Origin: DATMER01 sp040349255
Lineage (GTDB): Bacteria > Acidobacteriota > Thermoanaerobaculia > Multivoradales > UBA5704
Length of the DNA stretch: 64,000 bases
Direction of reading: 5' to 3'
NCBI GenBank assembly: GCA_040349255.1
Contig: JBEQUE010000231.1
Span: 62,001-126,000 of the forward strand
This document shows positions 34,556 to 42,646 of this stretch, one piece after another. A program made the position numbers and the translations under genes. The notes beneath the pieces are model-generated. The model saw only the letters and a program-made list of their open reading frames with translations, made no database searches and was not told where the DNA came from. The stretch's first letter is position 1, and each line of letters opens with the position of its first letter.

Positions 34556-35305
34556 CTACGGCGCCGGCTCCAGGCTGATCGTGTAGGAGCCCGACGCGTT
34601 GCGGGGACCTTCGACGCGGACGAAGTACCTTCCTGCGGAGAGGGCCTCCGAGATCGCGAATCCTCCGGCGCCCGGATCGTCCGCGGCGAGGAGCGTTCCC
34701 GCCGCGTCGAAGAGCTTTCCGGACAGCGTGACGCCGCCGGAGCCCTGGATGTCCACGGATCCTCCTGAGGCCAGGGAGAACGCGAAGACGTCCCGGTCGC
34801 CGGGGGTCAGCGCGCCCGGCAGGCTTGCGCCGGAGGCGAGCTCCGTGGCGCAGGCGAAGCTGTCGCCATGGTCGTCGGCGTGCGGACTGAGATGGCAGAG
34901 GTCGGTCATCCGAAGATGGACGGTCAAGGAACCGGAGCCTTCCGACGGAGCCAGGCGCAGGCAATAGACCGCCGACGGGACCACCGGAGTGTGGATCGCG
35001 GCTCCGGGCTCGGCAGGAGCGCTGTTCACCATCTGAAGTCCCGAGTTGCCCGCGGTCTGGAGCGAGACCTCGGCTTCCATGCCCTCGACGTCGAGGGTGA
35101 GCAGTCCGGCCCGCTGGGCGCGGATCTTGAGGATGTCGCTGTCCCATTCGGGGACCGTGCCCGAGGCCGTCACCGAGGAGGAGGGCGACAGCTCGAGCAC
35201 ATCATCGGGCGACTGAAGAGCTGTCTCACAGGGATCCTGCGCGTAGATCGAAGAGGAGGTGAGCAGTCCTGCAACCAGAGCGATGGACAGGCGCTTCGTG
35301 GGCAT
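34556..35305 (-). CDS. Secreted protein with pre-peptidase C-terminal (PPC)-like domain
   Basis: The 249-residue protein has a signal peptide (MPTKRLSIALVAGLLTSSSI, cleavage near YAQDP). It contains two beta-rich units. One starts at SSVTASGTVPEWDSDILKI; the other contains ALTPGDRDVFAFSLASGGSV, and VRVEGPRNASGSYTISLEP near the end is typical of bacterial PPC domains. The C-terminus has no PEP-CTERM signal and no membrane helix. It is probably exported; no enzymatic domain is seen. Confidence 0.7.
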   Translation of the reverse strand: MPTKRLSIALVAGLLTSSSIYAQDPCETALQSPDDVLELSPSSSVTASGTVPEWDSDILKIRAQRAGLLTLDVEGMEAEVSLQTAGNSGLQMVNSAPAEPGAAIHTPVVPSAVYCLRLAPSEGSGSLTVHLRMTDLCHLSPHADDHGDSFACATELASGASLPGALTPGDRDVFAFSLASGGSVDIQGSGGVTLSGKLFDAAGTLLAADDPGAGGFAISEALSAGRYFVRVEGPRNASGSYTISLEPAP

Positions 35306-35330
35306 GGGACCTCCCTTGCGGACCTTCCAG

Positions 35331-35454
35331 GGACCGCGGTCAGTTGGTTTGGGGTTGCTTTCGGACCTGAGAAGACACGCCAGGTGCGAAAGTGTTTAGA
35401 CCGCGGCGTCTCCTGGAGGTGGATCGCGGAAAGGATGGTCCTTTTGGACCGCGG
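35331..35454. repeat. Three GGACCGCGG-type short repeats in an intergenic region
   Basis: GGACCGCGG occurs at 35331-35339 and 35446-35454, with AGACCGCGG at 35398-35406 and a variant GGATCGCGG at 35421-35429. They lie in the 203 bp between the divergent secreted protein gene and the sigma-54 activator gene. CCGCGG cores are palindromic. They may be regulator sites for either gene. No clear promoter was found in this stretch. Confidence 0.45.
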
Positions 35455-35508
35455 CTCTCGCGTTCTCTCGTAGGGGCAGTGCCTGCTCCCTGTTGAGAGA
35501 GGTGACAA

Positions 35509-36519
35509 ATGCGCGTCGTGAAGGATCAGAGCGAAGGGCCGGAGGAGATGTCCTGGGCGTTCAAGGGATCTTCAGAGATGGTCAGGAATCTCCTCAAGGA
35601 GGCGTTCCAGGCGGCCAAGGGCGGAGACAAGCCCATCCTGATCACCGGGCCGGTGGGATCGGGCAAGAGCCATCTCGCCCGCTACATCCACCATCACTCG
35701 CCGCGGTCCCAGGGTCCTCTGGTGTTCGTGGATTGCGGCGGCCTGCCGGACCTGGACAACACCCTTTTCGGCCATCGGGCCGGATCGTTTACCGGAGCCG
35801 TCCGCGACCTCGGAGGGCGTCTGAAGGCGGCGGACACCGGCGTCCTCGTGCTCGACGACTTCGATCGCCTCAATCTTCATCACCAGGGCCAGTTGCACCG
35901 GGTCCTGGTGGATGGCGGGTACTATCAGGTCGGCGCGGACCGCGAGTCCCGGGTCAGCGTGCGATTCATCGCCACCACGAACCGGGATCCGAAAAGGGAG
36001 ATCGAAGCGGGACGCCTCAAGGAGGACTTCGTCTCCCGCCTGAGCTATTTCGAGCTGCACGTCCCGTCCCTCCACCATCGCCCCGGCGACCTTCCCGAGC
36101 TTTGCGAGGAGCTGCTGCAACGCAACCTCGAAGATCTCCGCGCCAAGGGATTCCGGAGCGATGCGCCGCTCGTCTTCGACGAGGACTGCTGGCCCGCTCT
36201 TCAGGCGCGGACCTTCGACGACAACGTGCGCGGCCTCGACAAGCTGATCGTGCGTCTGATCGCGCATGTCGACGAGCGGCCGGTGATCACGCCGGAGGAC
36301 ATCGAGGCGGTCTCGCCGGCCGTCCGCCAATCCCAGGGATACTGGTTCGATCAACCGGCGCCGCTGCGCCTGGTGAGGGAGGAAGCGGAGAAGCGCTACA
36401 TCCTGGATGTCTGCCGCCTGACGGACTGGAACCTCCGCCGGGCGTCCCGGATCCTGGGGATCAGCCCGAAGTCTCTCTATCAGAAGCTGCGGCAGTACGG
36501 GATCGCCCGCCCGGTCTGA
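35509..36519 (+). CDS. Sigma-54-dependent activator without receiver domain
   Basis: The 336-residue protein is an AAA+ activator with Walker A TGPVGSGKSH (about 46-55), the sigma-54-contact loop GSFTGA (about 92-97, Ser in place of the usual Ala of GAFTGA), Walker B VLVLDDFDRL and the arginine-finger region FIATTNRDPKREIEAGRLKE. It ends with a Fis-type helix-turn-helix (WNLRRASRILGISPKSLYQK). There is no receiver, GAF or FHA domain, so its activity must be set by other proteins or by expression level. It lies directly upstream of a sigma-54 promoter for the vWA/tubulin-like operon and is probably its dedicated activator. Confidence 0.9.
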   Translation: MRVVKDQSEGPEEMSWAFKGSSEMVRNLLKEAFQAAKGGDKPILITGPVGSGKSHLARYIHHHSPRSQGPLVFVDCGGLPDLDNTLFGHRAGSFTGAVRDLGGRLKAADTGVLVLDDFDRLNLHHQGQLHRVLVDGGYYQVGADRESRVSVRFIATTNRDPKREIEAGRLKEDFVSRLSYFELHVPSLHHRPGDLPELCEELLQRNLEDLRAKGFRSDAPLVFDEDCWPALQARTFDDNVRGLDKLIVRLIAHVDERPVITPEDIEAVSPAVRQSQGYWFDQPAPLRLVREEAEKRYILDVCRLTDWNLRRASRILGISPKSLYQKLRQYGIARPV

Positions 36520-36520
36520 A

Positions 36521-36567
36521 GCGTTACCCGGAGGAAACACCCGGCGCGCGGAGGTAACGCGCGCCGG
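36521..36567 (+). promoter_or_regulatory. Dyad and hairpin upstream of the sigma-54 promoter (candidate activator site)
   Basis: GCGTTACC (36521-36528) and GGTAACGC (36553-36560) are perfect inverted 8-mers with a 24 nt spacer. They span roughly -152 to -113 relative to the predicted +1 at 36673, the normal place for a sigma-54 enhancer. Overlapping it, CCGGCGCGCG (36541-36550) and CGCGCGCCGG (36558-36567) form a perfect 10 bp hairpin with a 7 nt loop, which could end transcription of the activator gene or be part of the same site. Confidence 0.6.
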
Positions 36568-36646
36568 CCCGCCCGGCGCTCTTCCCGTTTCATCCAAGTG
36601 CAGGAAAAACAAAGGTTTGGCGCTCCCGGCGCGGCCCGGCGAGGGC

Positions 36647-36662
36647 GGGCACGGCACTTGCG
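36647..36662 (+). promoter_or_regulatory. Sigma-54 promoter of the vWA/tubulin-like operon
   Basis: GGGCACGGCACTTGCG matches TGGCACG-N4-TTGCW except at the first and last base. GG (36648-36649) and GC (36660-36661) are 10 nt apart. Predicted +1 is near 36673, leaving a 21 nt leader with AGGGAG 7 nt before the ATG at 36694. The sigma-54 activator gene ends 128 bp upstream. Confidence 0.7.
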
Positions 36663-36693
36663 AAAGGGGATGAGTCCTCAAGGGAGCACAGGC

Positions 36694-38541
36694 ATGAAAC
36701 GGCGATGGCTCGGAATCCTGATCATTTGCGCGCTGACGTTCCCGTCGCTGGCCCAGGGCCAGTGCCGGAAACGCATCCTGGTCTATCTGGACGTTTCGGG
36801 AAGCATGGAGCCTCTGGGCCGCGGAACCGGCTCTCCATTTCAACAGACGGTGACCTCGCTCGAAGCGCTCTTCCGGCAGGAAGGATTCATCGAGAAAAGC
36901 GATGTTGTCCGCGCCGTCCGCTTCGGCAAATCGGTCGAGCAGGTCGATACGGCCGAGGGCCCGGAGCAGGTGGGGGCCTTGATCCAGAAGCTCCGGAACA
37001 ACGGCATCTCGCGGAGTGAGACGGATTTCCGCGCCGCGTTCACGGACCTTGCCCAGGAGCTCCCGAAGGGGGTTTTCGACCGGCAGGTGGTCCTCTTCGC
37101 GAGCGATCTCGCGCACGAGCCCAGGAACAGGATGCCTGCCTCCGAGGCGATTCCCGATTGGCGGGACGCCCTGTCGGAGGCCAAGGCCGGTCTTGCCGGG
37201 AGGTTCGACTCCGGGAACGCCGTCGTGGTCCTTTTCGTGCCCGGCGCGAAGGGGACGGAGCCGCAGAAGACCGCGCGGGAGGTCCTGGCCGACTTTCGCG
37301 CCAGCTTCCCGGTGGTGGGCCAGGTCGGCAGCGCCGCCGGCGAGGAATCCTCGGTCGAAAATCTGACGACCGCGCTGCGCCGGGGGCTCCTGACCGCTCC
37401 CGCTCTCCAGGTGAGCCGCGACTCCACGGACCCCGAGAAGCTCGTCGTCACGATCACGAATGACAACTGCGTTCCGCTCCATGTGAAACGGATCACGGTG
37501 AAGCCCGAGGGTGGAGAGCCCGCCTACTTCGACGATTTCACCGAGAGCGAGAAGGAGGTCGGCTCCAGGACGACCTCTCAACGCACGCGCGAAATCCGCC
37601 GCAAGGTTCCGCCGGGAGGAGAATGGGACAACGCCGGTCTCGACGCCCATGTCGAGACCGAGGAAGGCGTCGAGGGACAGAGCGGGGGAACGAGCGGCAG
37701 TTGGCTGCGGTACAAGGTGGCCTCGGCCGTCTTCGAGAAGCGTCCCCTGCTGCCCGACATCCTGCGGCTCGATCTCGATCTGATGGGGTTCACCGACCCG
37801 GCGACGCCGATCACCTACAGCATCACGTTCGGCGACAATACGGGGCCCGTCGCCCAGGCGAGGTTTCAGGGGCCGGCGCTGAGCAGCACGTCAACGCGCC
37901 ATTTCCGTGCGGTCCTGCCCATGAAAATTGCCGGGGTGGCGGCCAGCGGAGTTCGAACCTCCATCGAGGGATCCGAGCTCCTGGAGGAGAGGGGGGACCA
38001 GGTCAACCTGCTCGAGGACAAGCAGTCGACCAACCACCTGCGCGTTCTCGGAATCGTCGCTCTCGCCGCGTCCGTGGCTGTTCTGCTCTTCTACCTGTGG
38101 GTGCGGTCCGTGCGTTCCCGCTATCCGATCTTCGAGCTTTCCCGGTGGGACAATGGAAAGTGGACAATGGCGGCCATCGCCGCATTTCTGCTGCTCGTCT
38201 TCTTCTGCGCCAGGATCACGATCCTGAACTACTCGTCTCCCGAGGCGGCGGAGCGCTGGCTGGGTGTCATGGCCTGTGTCTTCGTGTTCGGCCTGACCGC
38301 GTTCCTGCTTCTCGAGTTTTCCCGGACACAGTTCGCTCAATCGGTGATCGCGGAAAAGACCATGTCGCTCTCGGACTATCTCCGCCGCGGCCGTCTCGAT
38401 ACCTGGCTTCCCTGGATCACGGGCGTGGTTCTGGCGGCTTTCGTCTTCGCTCTCCTCTGGGTATGGGCACCTGCCGGGTCAGGCGAGAGCCGGCGCGGAG
38501 ACAGCGAAGCTCACGAACGGCTGCACGTGACGTCGGACTAA
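36694..38541 (+). CDS. vWA-domain membrane protein, pair 1 (intact MIDAS)
   Basis: The 615-residue protein has a signal peptide (MKRRWLGILIICALTFPSLA), then a von Willebrand A domain with a complete MIDAS start ILVYLDVSGSM (Asp33, Ser35, Ser37) and the later VVLFASDLAHEP. A beta-rich extracytoplasmic region follows (about 230-450). Four membrane helices close the protein, including GIVALAASVAVLLFYLWV and WITGVVLAAFVFALLWVWA. So the vWA domain is outside the inner membrane and anchored at its C-terminus. It is the first gene of a sigma-54-driven operon and stands 13 bp before a tubulin-like gene. I know no named family for the whole protein. Confidence 0.82.
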   Translation: MKRRWLGILIICALTFPSLAQGQCRKRILVYLDVSGSMEPLGRGTGSPFQQTVTSLEALFRQEGFIEKSDVVRAVRFGKSVEQVDTAEGPEQVGALIQKLRNNGISRSETDFRAAFTDLAQELPKGVFDRQVVLFASDLAHEPRNRMPASEAIPDWRDALSEAKAGLAGRFDSGNAVVVLFVPGAKGTEPQKTAREVLADFRASFPVVGQVGSAAGEESSVENLTTALRRGLLTAPALQVSRDSTDPEKLVVTITNDNCVPLHVKRITVKPEGGEPAYFDDFTESEKEVGSRTTSQRTREIRRKVPPGGEWDNAGLDAHVETEEGVEGQSGGTSGSWLRYKVASAVFEKRPLLPDILRLDLDLMGFTDPATPITYSITFGDNTGPVAQARFQGPALSSTSTRHFRAVLPMKIAGVAASGVRTSIEGSELLEERGDQVNLLEDKQSTNHLRVLGIVALAASVAVLLFYLWVRSVRSRYPIFELSRWDNGKWTMAAIAAFLLLVFFCARITILNYSSPEAAERWLGVMACVFVFGLTAFLLLEFSRTQFAQSVIAEKTMSLSDYLRRGRLDTWLPWITGVVLAAFVFALLWVWAPAGSGESRRGDSEAHERLHVTSD

Positions 38542-38554
38542 AGGTGGACTGGAT

Positions 38555-41500
38555 ATGTCGATTTCTACGCTCGTCATCGGTCTCGGCGGCACGGGAGTCC
38601 TGACGCTCCGTGCCCTCAAGCGCCTGCACAACCAGTTGCCGGAAAAGGAACGAGTGCCCGCGGCATTCCTGGCGTTCGACTTCGACCGGTCGGCCCACAT
38701 GGCGGGGGACCACAACAAGAATCTTGATTCGCTCAATGACGACGAGTTCTTCTACCTGAACCCGCAGAGGATTCAGGAGCGCCTCCGCAACATCGACCGG
38801 GGAGAGGATGGGGATCTGGCCTGGAAAAACCTGCTCAAGTGGTTCCCCGACCGCGCGAAAGTGCCGATCCCCACCAGCGAGGTCGAGGCGAACGGGGCCA
38901 GCCAGTTGCGCGTTCTCGGCCGCCTGGGGTTCTTCGACAACGACGAGGTCATCGAGCGGATGATCCGTCTCAAGTTGAACCAGCTCGGCTCGGAGATCGA
39001 TCCGTCCCGCCTCTCGGAGGACAAGCGCGTCATCCTGGTCTCCTCGATCGCGGGCGGGACCGGAGCCGGCATGATGATCGACTTCGCCTACGTCGCCCGC
39101 CGGCAACTCCTGCGCCCCAGGGTCTACGCCTATCTCCTCCTGCCGGAGGTGTTCCAGGACGTGGACAGCGGCGGGCGCATCTACCAGAACGCCTATGCCT
39201 GCATCAAGGAGCTCGCCTACCTGAAGGACCAGCAGATCCCGTTCGAGGCGGAGTACGAGCGCATTCCGTCCCTCCAGATCCCCGTTCTGGGAGAGGAGCC
39301 TCTGGCGCGCGTTTTTCTCTGCACGGGCGAGGGTTTCGGCGGCGCGGATTCGATCAAGACGGCGACCTTCCAGATCGCGGAATCGATCCTCGGCCAGCTT
39401 CAGCGGAACATCCAGGAAAAGACGCTCGCGATCGCCAGCAACACCCTCTCCGCCGACTCTCACGAGGAGCAGAAGAAGAGGCGCACCCACTGCTTCAGCA
39501 CGGTGACCAGCGCGGTGATCCCGCTCCGCAAGGTCGATCTGCAGGAGGCGATCTTCGACCGGGTGGTGGCCAGCCTTCGGGAAGAAAAGGAGTTGGAGGA
39601 GCTCTACCGTGACGATCTGGTCGAACTGCTGGGAAGGATCGTCCGGGAGATGTCTTCGAAGCGGCCGAGGCGCAAACCCGAGCCGGAGGAACCCAAGCAG
39701 GCCGAGACGGAAGGCGAGGAGCTCCCTCCCGAGGTCCGGCAGATTCAAGAGCTCTGGCAGGAGCTTGGAGAAGAGGCGGCGAAGCAGGCGACCGATCGAA
39801 TTGTGGCGGAGATCCAATCAACACTCCTTCTCCAGGAGGCGGAAGGCTTCGCCACGGCGTCCCGCGAGGAGCTCGAGGAGCGCCAGCGCAGGCTGAAAGA
39901 GCTTCGGAACCTCCTCTTTGTCAAGCTGCTCGAAGACGAGCCGAATGTCAAGCAGGTTCCGTTTCTTCAGGAAAGCCCGGCCTATCAGAGCTATGTGGCG
40001 GCTTTGGAGAAGATCCTCAACCTCGAGCTCCTGAAGCCAGAGACCCAGTTATCGACGTCCAGTGCCGTCAAGCGCAAGGCTCTCTACGTGCTCTTGAAAC
40101 CGGCTCCGGAGTCGCGCTTCCTCAGGCTGGCGACCCCTGGCCTGGATGAGTTCAGGAAGTTCCAGCAGGCGTTCGAGGCGATCGATCAGAAGCTGGGGAC
40201 CTCCCGCGCGTACTGGTTCCAAGGGCGGAAGCCCGAGACGGACCTGGTGGAGAGTCTGCGGCTCCAGAGCCAGTTGCTCGCCCAGGCCGTGTCTGCGCCC
40301 GCGTTCAAGGAAAACCTGACGAGAATTCTCATGCTGCGGGCGAGAAGGGAGATTGAACAGGATCTGGCGGAAAGCAAAGCCCAGGTCGGCGAGGTCTTCA
40401 AGCAGGCGAACGCTTACTGGACCGAGATGAAGTATCAGCCGCTCGATACGGAGAGATCGCTGGAGGATCTGGGGAGCCTCAACGAAAAGGTCGTCGAATG
40501 GCTGAGGAGGAACCTGCCGGCCCTGCTCGAGGAGTCGCTGGAGCTCTCGAAGGAGGAGCAGTCGGCCGAGGAGCGCCGCAACTCGCTCTACGCCCTGACG
40601 GAGAAGCGCCTTGCCAAGGAGCCCGATCTGCGGGGGGAGCATTACATCCTCGAGAAGAACCCCGAGAACGCGGAGAACGAGATCCGGGAGAAGCTCGTGC
40701 GCAGCCGCCAGAGGGTGTTCGAGAAGCGGACTCCCAACCCTCAGCGCAAGGGCATTGCCCTCATCATGATCCCGGAAGGCCTCATCTGGCCTTCGGGAAA
40801 CGCGGCGACCCTGCGGCGCTTCCTGGAGTCCTCGTCGTCGCAGATCCTCGCCGTGCGCTCGCAGGTCGAGGACTATCCGGGCTCGCGGATCTGGATCTAC
40901 TACGAGGATCTGTTCAATCCGCCCGAGCACATCCGCAACATCGACGAGTACTACCGCACCTACGCCACGCAGGAGTTCAAGGAGTTGTTCCACATCGACC
41001 GGAGGTTCCTCGAGAACCCGACGTTCAAGGAGGTCCACAGCAAGCACACCTCCGTGGTGGTCACCTGCGGCAACCCCGACTGCCGGGAAAACATCTCGTC
41101 GCTTGCGCGCACCGAGCACATCTGCCCGGGATGCGGACGCATGATCAGGACCCGCTGCGGCAACGAGGGATGCACCGCGAACGACATCAACCTGCACAAG
41201 GAATACAAGTCCAAGACCTGTCCGGTCTGCGACGGTTTCAACCATGCCGCCTGGTGGCTCTGCACCCGGCACGGGAAGGTCCCCGTGGAGGTGCCGATCG
41301 ACAAGGACCGCTGCCCGCTGTGCATCGAGTCGCACCAGGACGATCCCATCCGCTTCCCCGAGGAGTGCATCAGCGTCCGGCCGGACCTCATCGACAGCCG
41401 CACGTGCCCGCATTGTGAGGACGAGGCGAAGAAGAATGCGAAGCACGAGATCTTCCACATCCGGAAGGATCTGCTCCCGTTCTATCGCAATGGCGTCAAC

Positions 41501-41668
41501 GGCCACGACCGCGACGAGTTCCTCCTTCGGGTCGCGCCCAAGTATCACCTGCCGGACAAGTGCCGGTGTCCCAGCTGCCGGACGATCCTCATCCCGGTCC
41601 ATCACCTGGAACGGCGCAAGTCCGGTCGCCGCAGCGAGCTCATCTGTGAAGGGAGGCCTGCGAAATGA
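38555..41668 (+). CDS. Tubulin/FtsZ-like GTPase with C-terminal zinc ribbons, pair 1
   Basis: The 1037-residue protein starts MSISTLVIGLGGTGVLTLRA and has the tubulin/FtsZ nucleotide loop SIAGGTGAGM (about 165-174), as in the Tubulin_2 family (PF13809-like). A long helical middle (about 330-780) is rich in E, K and L. The C-terminal 200 residues hold CGNPDC, CPGCG, CPVCDGFNHAAWWLC, CPLC, CPHCE and CRCPSC, at least four zinc-ribbon pairs. No membrane segment is seen, so it is cytosolic. It probably binds GTP and may polymerise below the membrane near the vWA partner. It overlaps the zinc-ribbon gene downstream by 4 bp. Confidence 0.8.
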   Translation: MSISTLVIGLGGTGVLTLRALKRLHNQLPEKERVPAAFLAFDFDRSAHMAGDHNKNLDSLNDDEFFYLNPQRIQERLRNIDRGEDGDLAWKNLLKWFPDRAKVPIPTSEVEANGASQLRVLGRLGFFDNDEVIERMIRLKLNQLGSEIDPSRLSEDKRVILVSSIAGGTGAGMMIDFAYVARRQLLRPRVYAYLLLPEVFQDVDSGGRIYQNAYACIKELAYLKDQQIPFEAEYERIPSLQIPVLGEEPLARVFLCTGEGFGGADSIKTATFQIAESILGQLQRNIQEKTLAIASNTLSADSHEEQKKRRTHCFSTVTSAVIPLRKVDLQEAIFDRVVASLREEKELEELYRDDLVELLGRIVREMSSKRPRRKPEPEEPKQAETEGEELPPEVRQIQELWQELGEEAAKQATDRIVAEIQSTLLLQEAEGFATASREELEERQRRLKELRNLLFVKLLEDEPNVKQVPFLQESPAYQSYVAALEKILNLELLKPETQLSTSSAVKRKALYVLLKPAPESRFLRLATPGLDEFRKFQQAFEAIDQKLGTSRAYWFQGRKPETDLVESLRLQSQLLAQAVSAPAFKENLTRILMLRARREIEQDLAESKAQVGEVFKQANAYWTEMKYQPLDTERSLEDLGSLNEKVVEWLRRNLPALLEESLELSKEEQSAEERRNSLYALTEKRLAKEPDLRGEHYILEKNPENAENEIREKLVRSRQRVFEKRTPNPQRKGIALIMIPEGLIWPSGNAATLRRFLESSSSQILAVRSQVEDYPGSRIWIYYEDLFNPPEHIRNIDEYYRTYATQEFKELFHIDRRFLENPTFKEVHSKHTSVVVTCGNPDCRENISSLARTEHICPGCGRMIRTRCGNEGCTANDINLHKEYKSKTCPVCDGFNHAAWWLCTRHGKVPVEVPIDKDRCPLCIESHQDDPIRFPEECISVRPDLIDSRTCPHCEDEAKKNAKHEIFHIRKDLLPFYRNGVNGHDRDEFLLRVAPKYHLPDKCRCPSCRTILIPVHHLERRKSGRRSELICEGRPAK

Positions 41669-42627
41669 ACTTCCTGTTCCGGCGAGAACCTCGCCATGTG
41701 TTCATGACCACACAGGATCCGTCCTACATCTACACCGTTCTGTGCGGCCGGTGCGACTACCCGATCGAGGCGGACGACGAGGTCTGCCCGCGATGCCAGT
41801 CGCGCCTCGAGGACTGTCCGGTCTGCCGGGAGATCAAGCACACCCGGGCTCCCTGGACGGAGCCCTGCCCGACGACCGGCCGCAAGACCTGCCCGGTCTG
41901 CGACACGCGGCGGTATGCGTTCGGCATCCAGCCGCTCAGCGAGGTCGAAGGCATGTTCTGCACCAACCTCTACGGCTGTCCGGCGGGCGGGCTTCTCCTC
42001 AAGACCGACGAGTTCGCCGTTCTCCGCGAGGATGCATCGACCTGCCCGGTCTGCCGGCATCCGGAGCTGAAGCCGCTCAATCTCCGGACCTTCGTCTATC
42101 TGATCTCGCAGTGTGTGTTCTGCAACGCGGTCTTCGGATCGCCGCCGTCCTGGCGCCCGGGCTGGGCGAACCAGTGGGATGTGACCGTGGACCAGGTGAA
42201 GAGCACGCCGCCCCGGGACTACTCTCCCTGCCCGCTCTGCGGCCGGGAGGACACCCTGGACCGCGACGCCCGGGAGGTCGAGATGCTGATCGACAAACCA
42301 GGCGAGCTGACCGGAGTGAAGGAAGGCCTGCTGACCGATCTGTACGCGCGCGTCGCGGAGCTCGGGAAGATCCTCATCCTGGAAAACGACGACCGTTCCG
42401 CGGCCCGGAAGATGTTCAAGACGTGGTTCAACGAGCTCAATCTGCTGTCTCACGATTCCACGATCACCGTCGAGCGGGCCGGCGACCATCTGCTCCAGGG
42501 CACGCGCAGGCCCGAGGTCCACAAGATCCTCCGACTGCGGCTGGACTCCCTGTTGAAGTCGTGGAAGGAGCAGGTGCCCGGACAGGGCCTCAACTATCGG
42601 GTTTCCGGCCGCAACGGCAAGCGCTGA
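41665..42627 (+). CDS. Multi-zinc-ribbon protein
   Basis: The 320-residue protein contains about 20 cysteines, mostly as CxxC pairs: CGRCDYPIEADDEVCPRC, CPVCREIKHTRAPW, CPVCDTRRYAFG, CPVCRHPELKPL, CVFCNAVFG and CPLCGREDTL. The C-terminal third is helical without cysteines. It starts 4 bp inside the tubulin-like gene and has a Zn-ribbon style like that protein's C-terminus (compare CPVCDG there). It may be an assembly adaptor or scaffold of the same machine. I do not recognise a named family. Confidence 0.72.
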   Translation: MNFLFRREPRHVFMTTQDPSYIYTVLCGRCDYPIEADDEVCPRCQSRLEDCPVCREIKHTRAPWTEPCPTTGRKTCPVCDTRRYAFGIQPLSEVEGMFCTNLYGCPAGGLLLKTDEFAVLREDASTCPVCRHPELKPLNLRTFVYLISQCVFCNAVFGSPPSWRPGWANQWDVTVDQVKSTPPRDYSPCPLCGREDTLDRDAREVEMLIDKPGELTGVKEGLLTDLYARVAELGKILILENDDRSAARKMFKTWFNELNLLSHDSTITVERAGDHLLQGTRRPEVHKILRLRLDSLLKSWKEQVPGQGLNYRVSGRNGKR

Positions 42628-42646
42628 GAGGAAGAAGAGAGGCACC

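Noticed and set aside
34556..35305. Secreted protein as a PEP-CTERM exosortase substrate
   Set aside because: The C-terminus ends in ISLEPAP without the membrane helix and Arg cluster needed for exosortase sorting.
35345..35359. Sigma-54-like TGGTTTGGGGTTGCT before the activator gene
   Set aside because: GG and GC are 9 nt apart, not 10, and the -24 element matches poorly.
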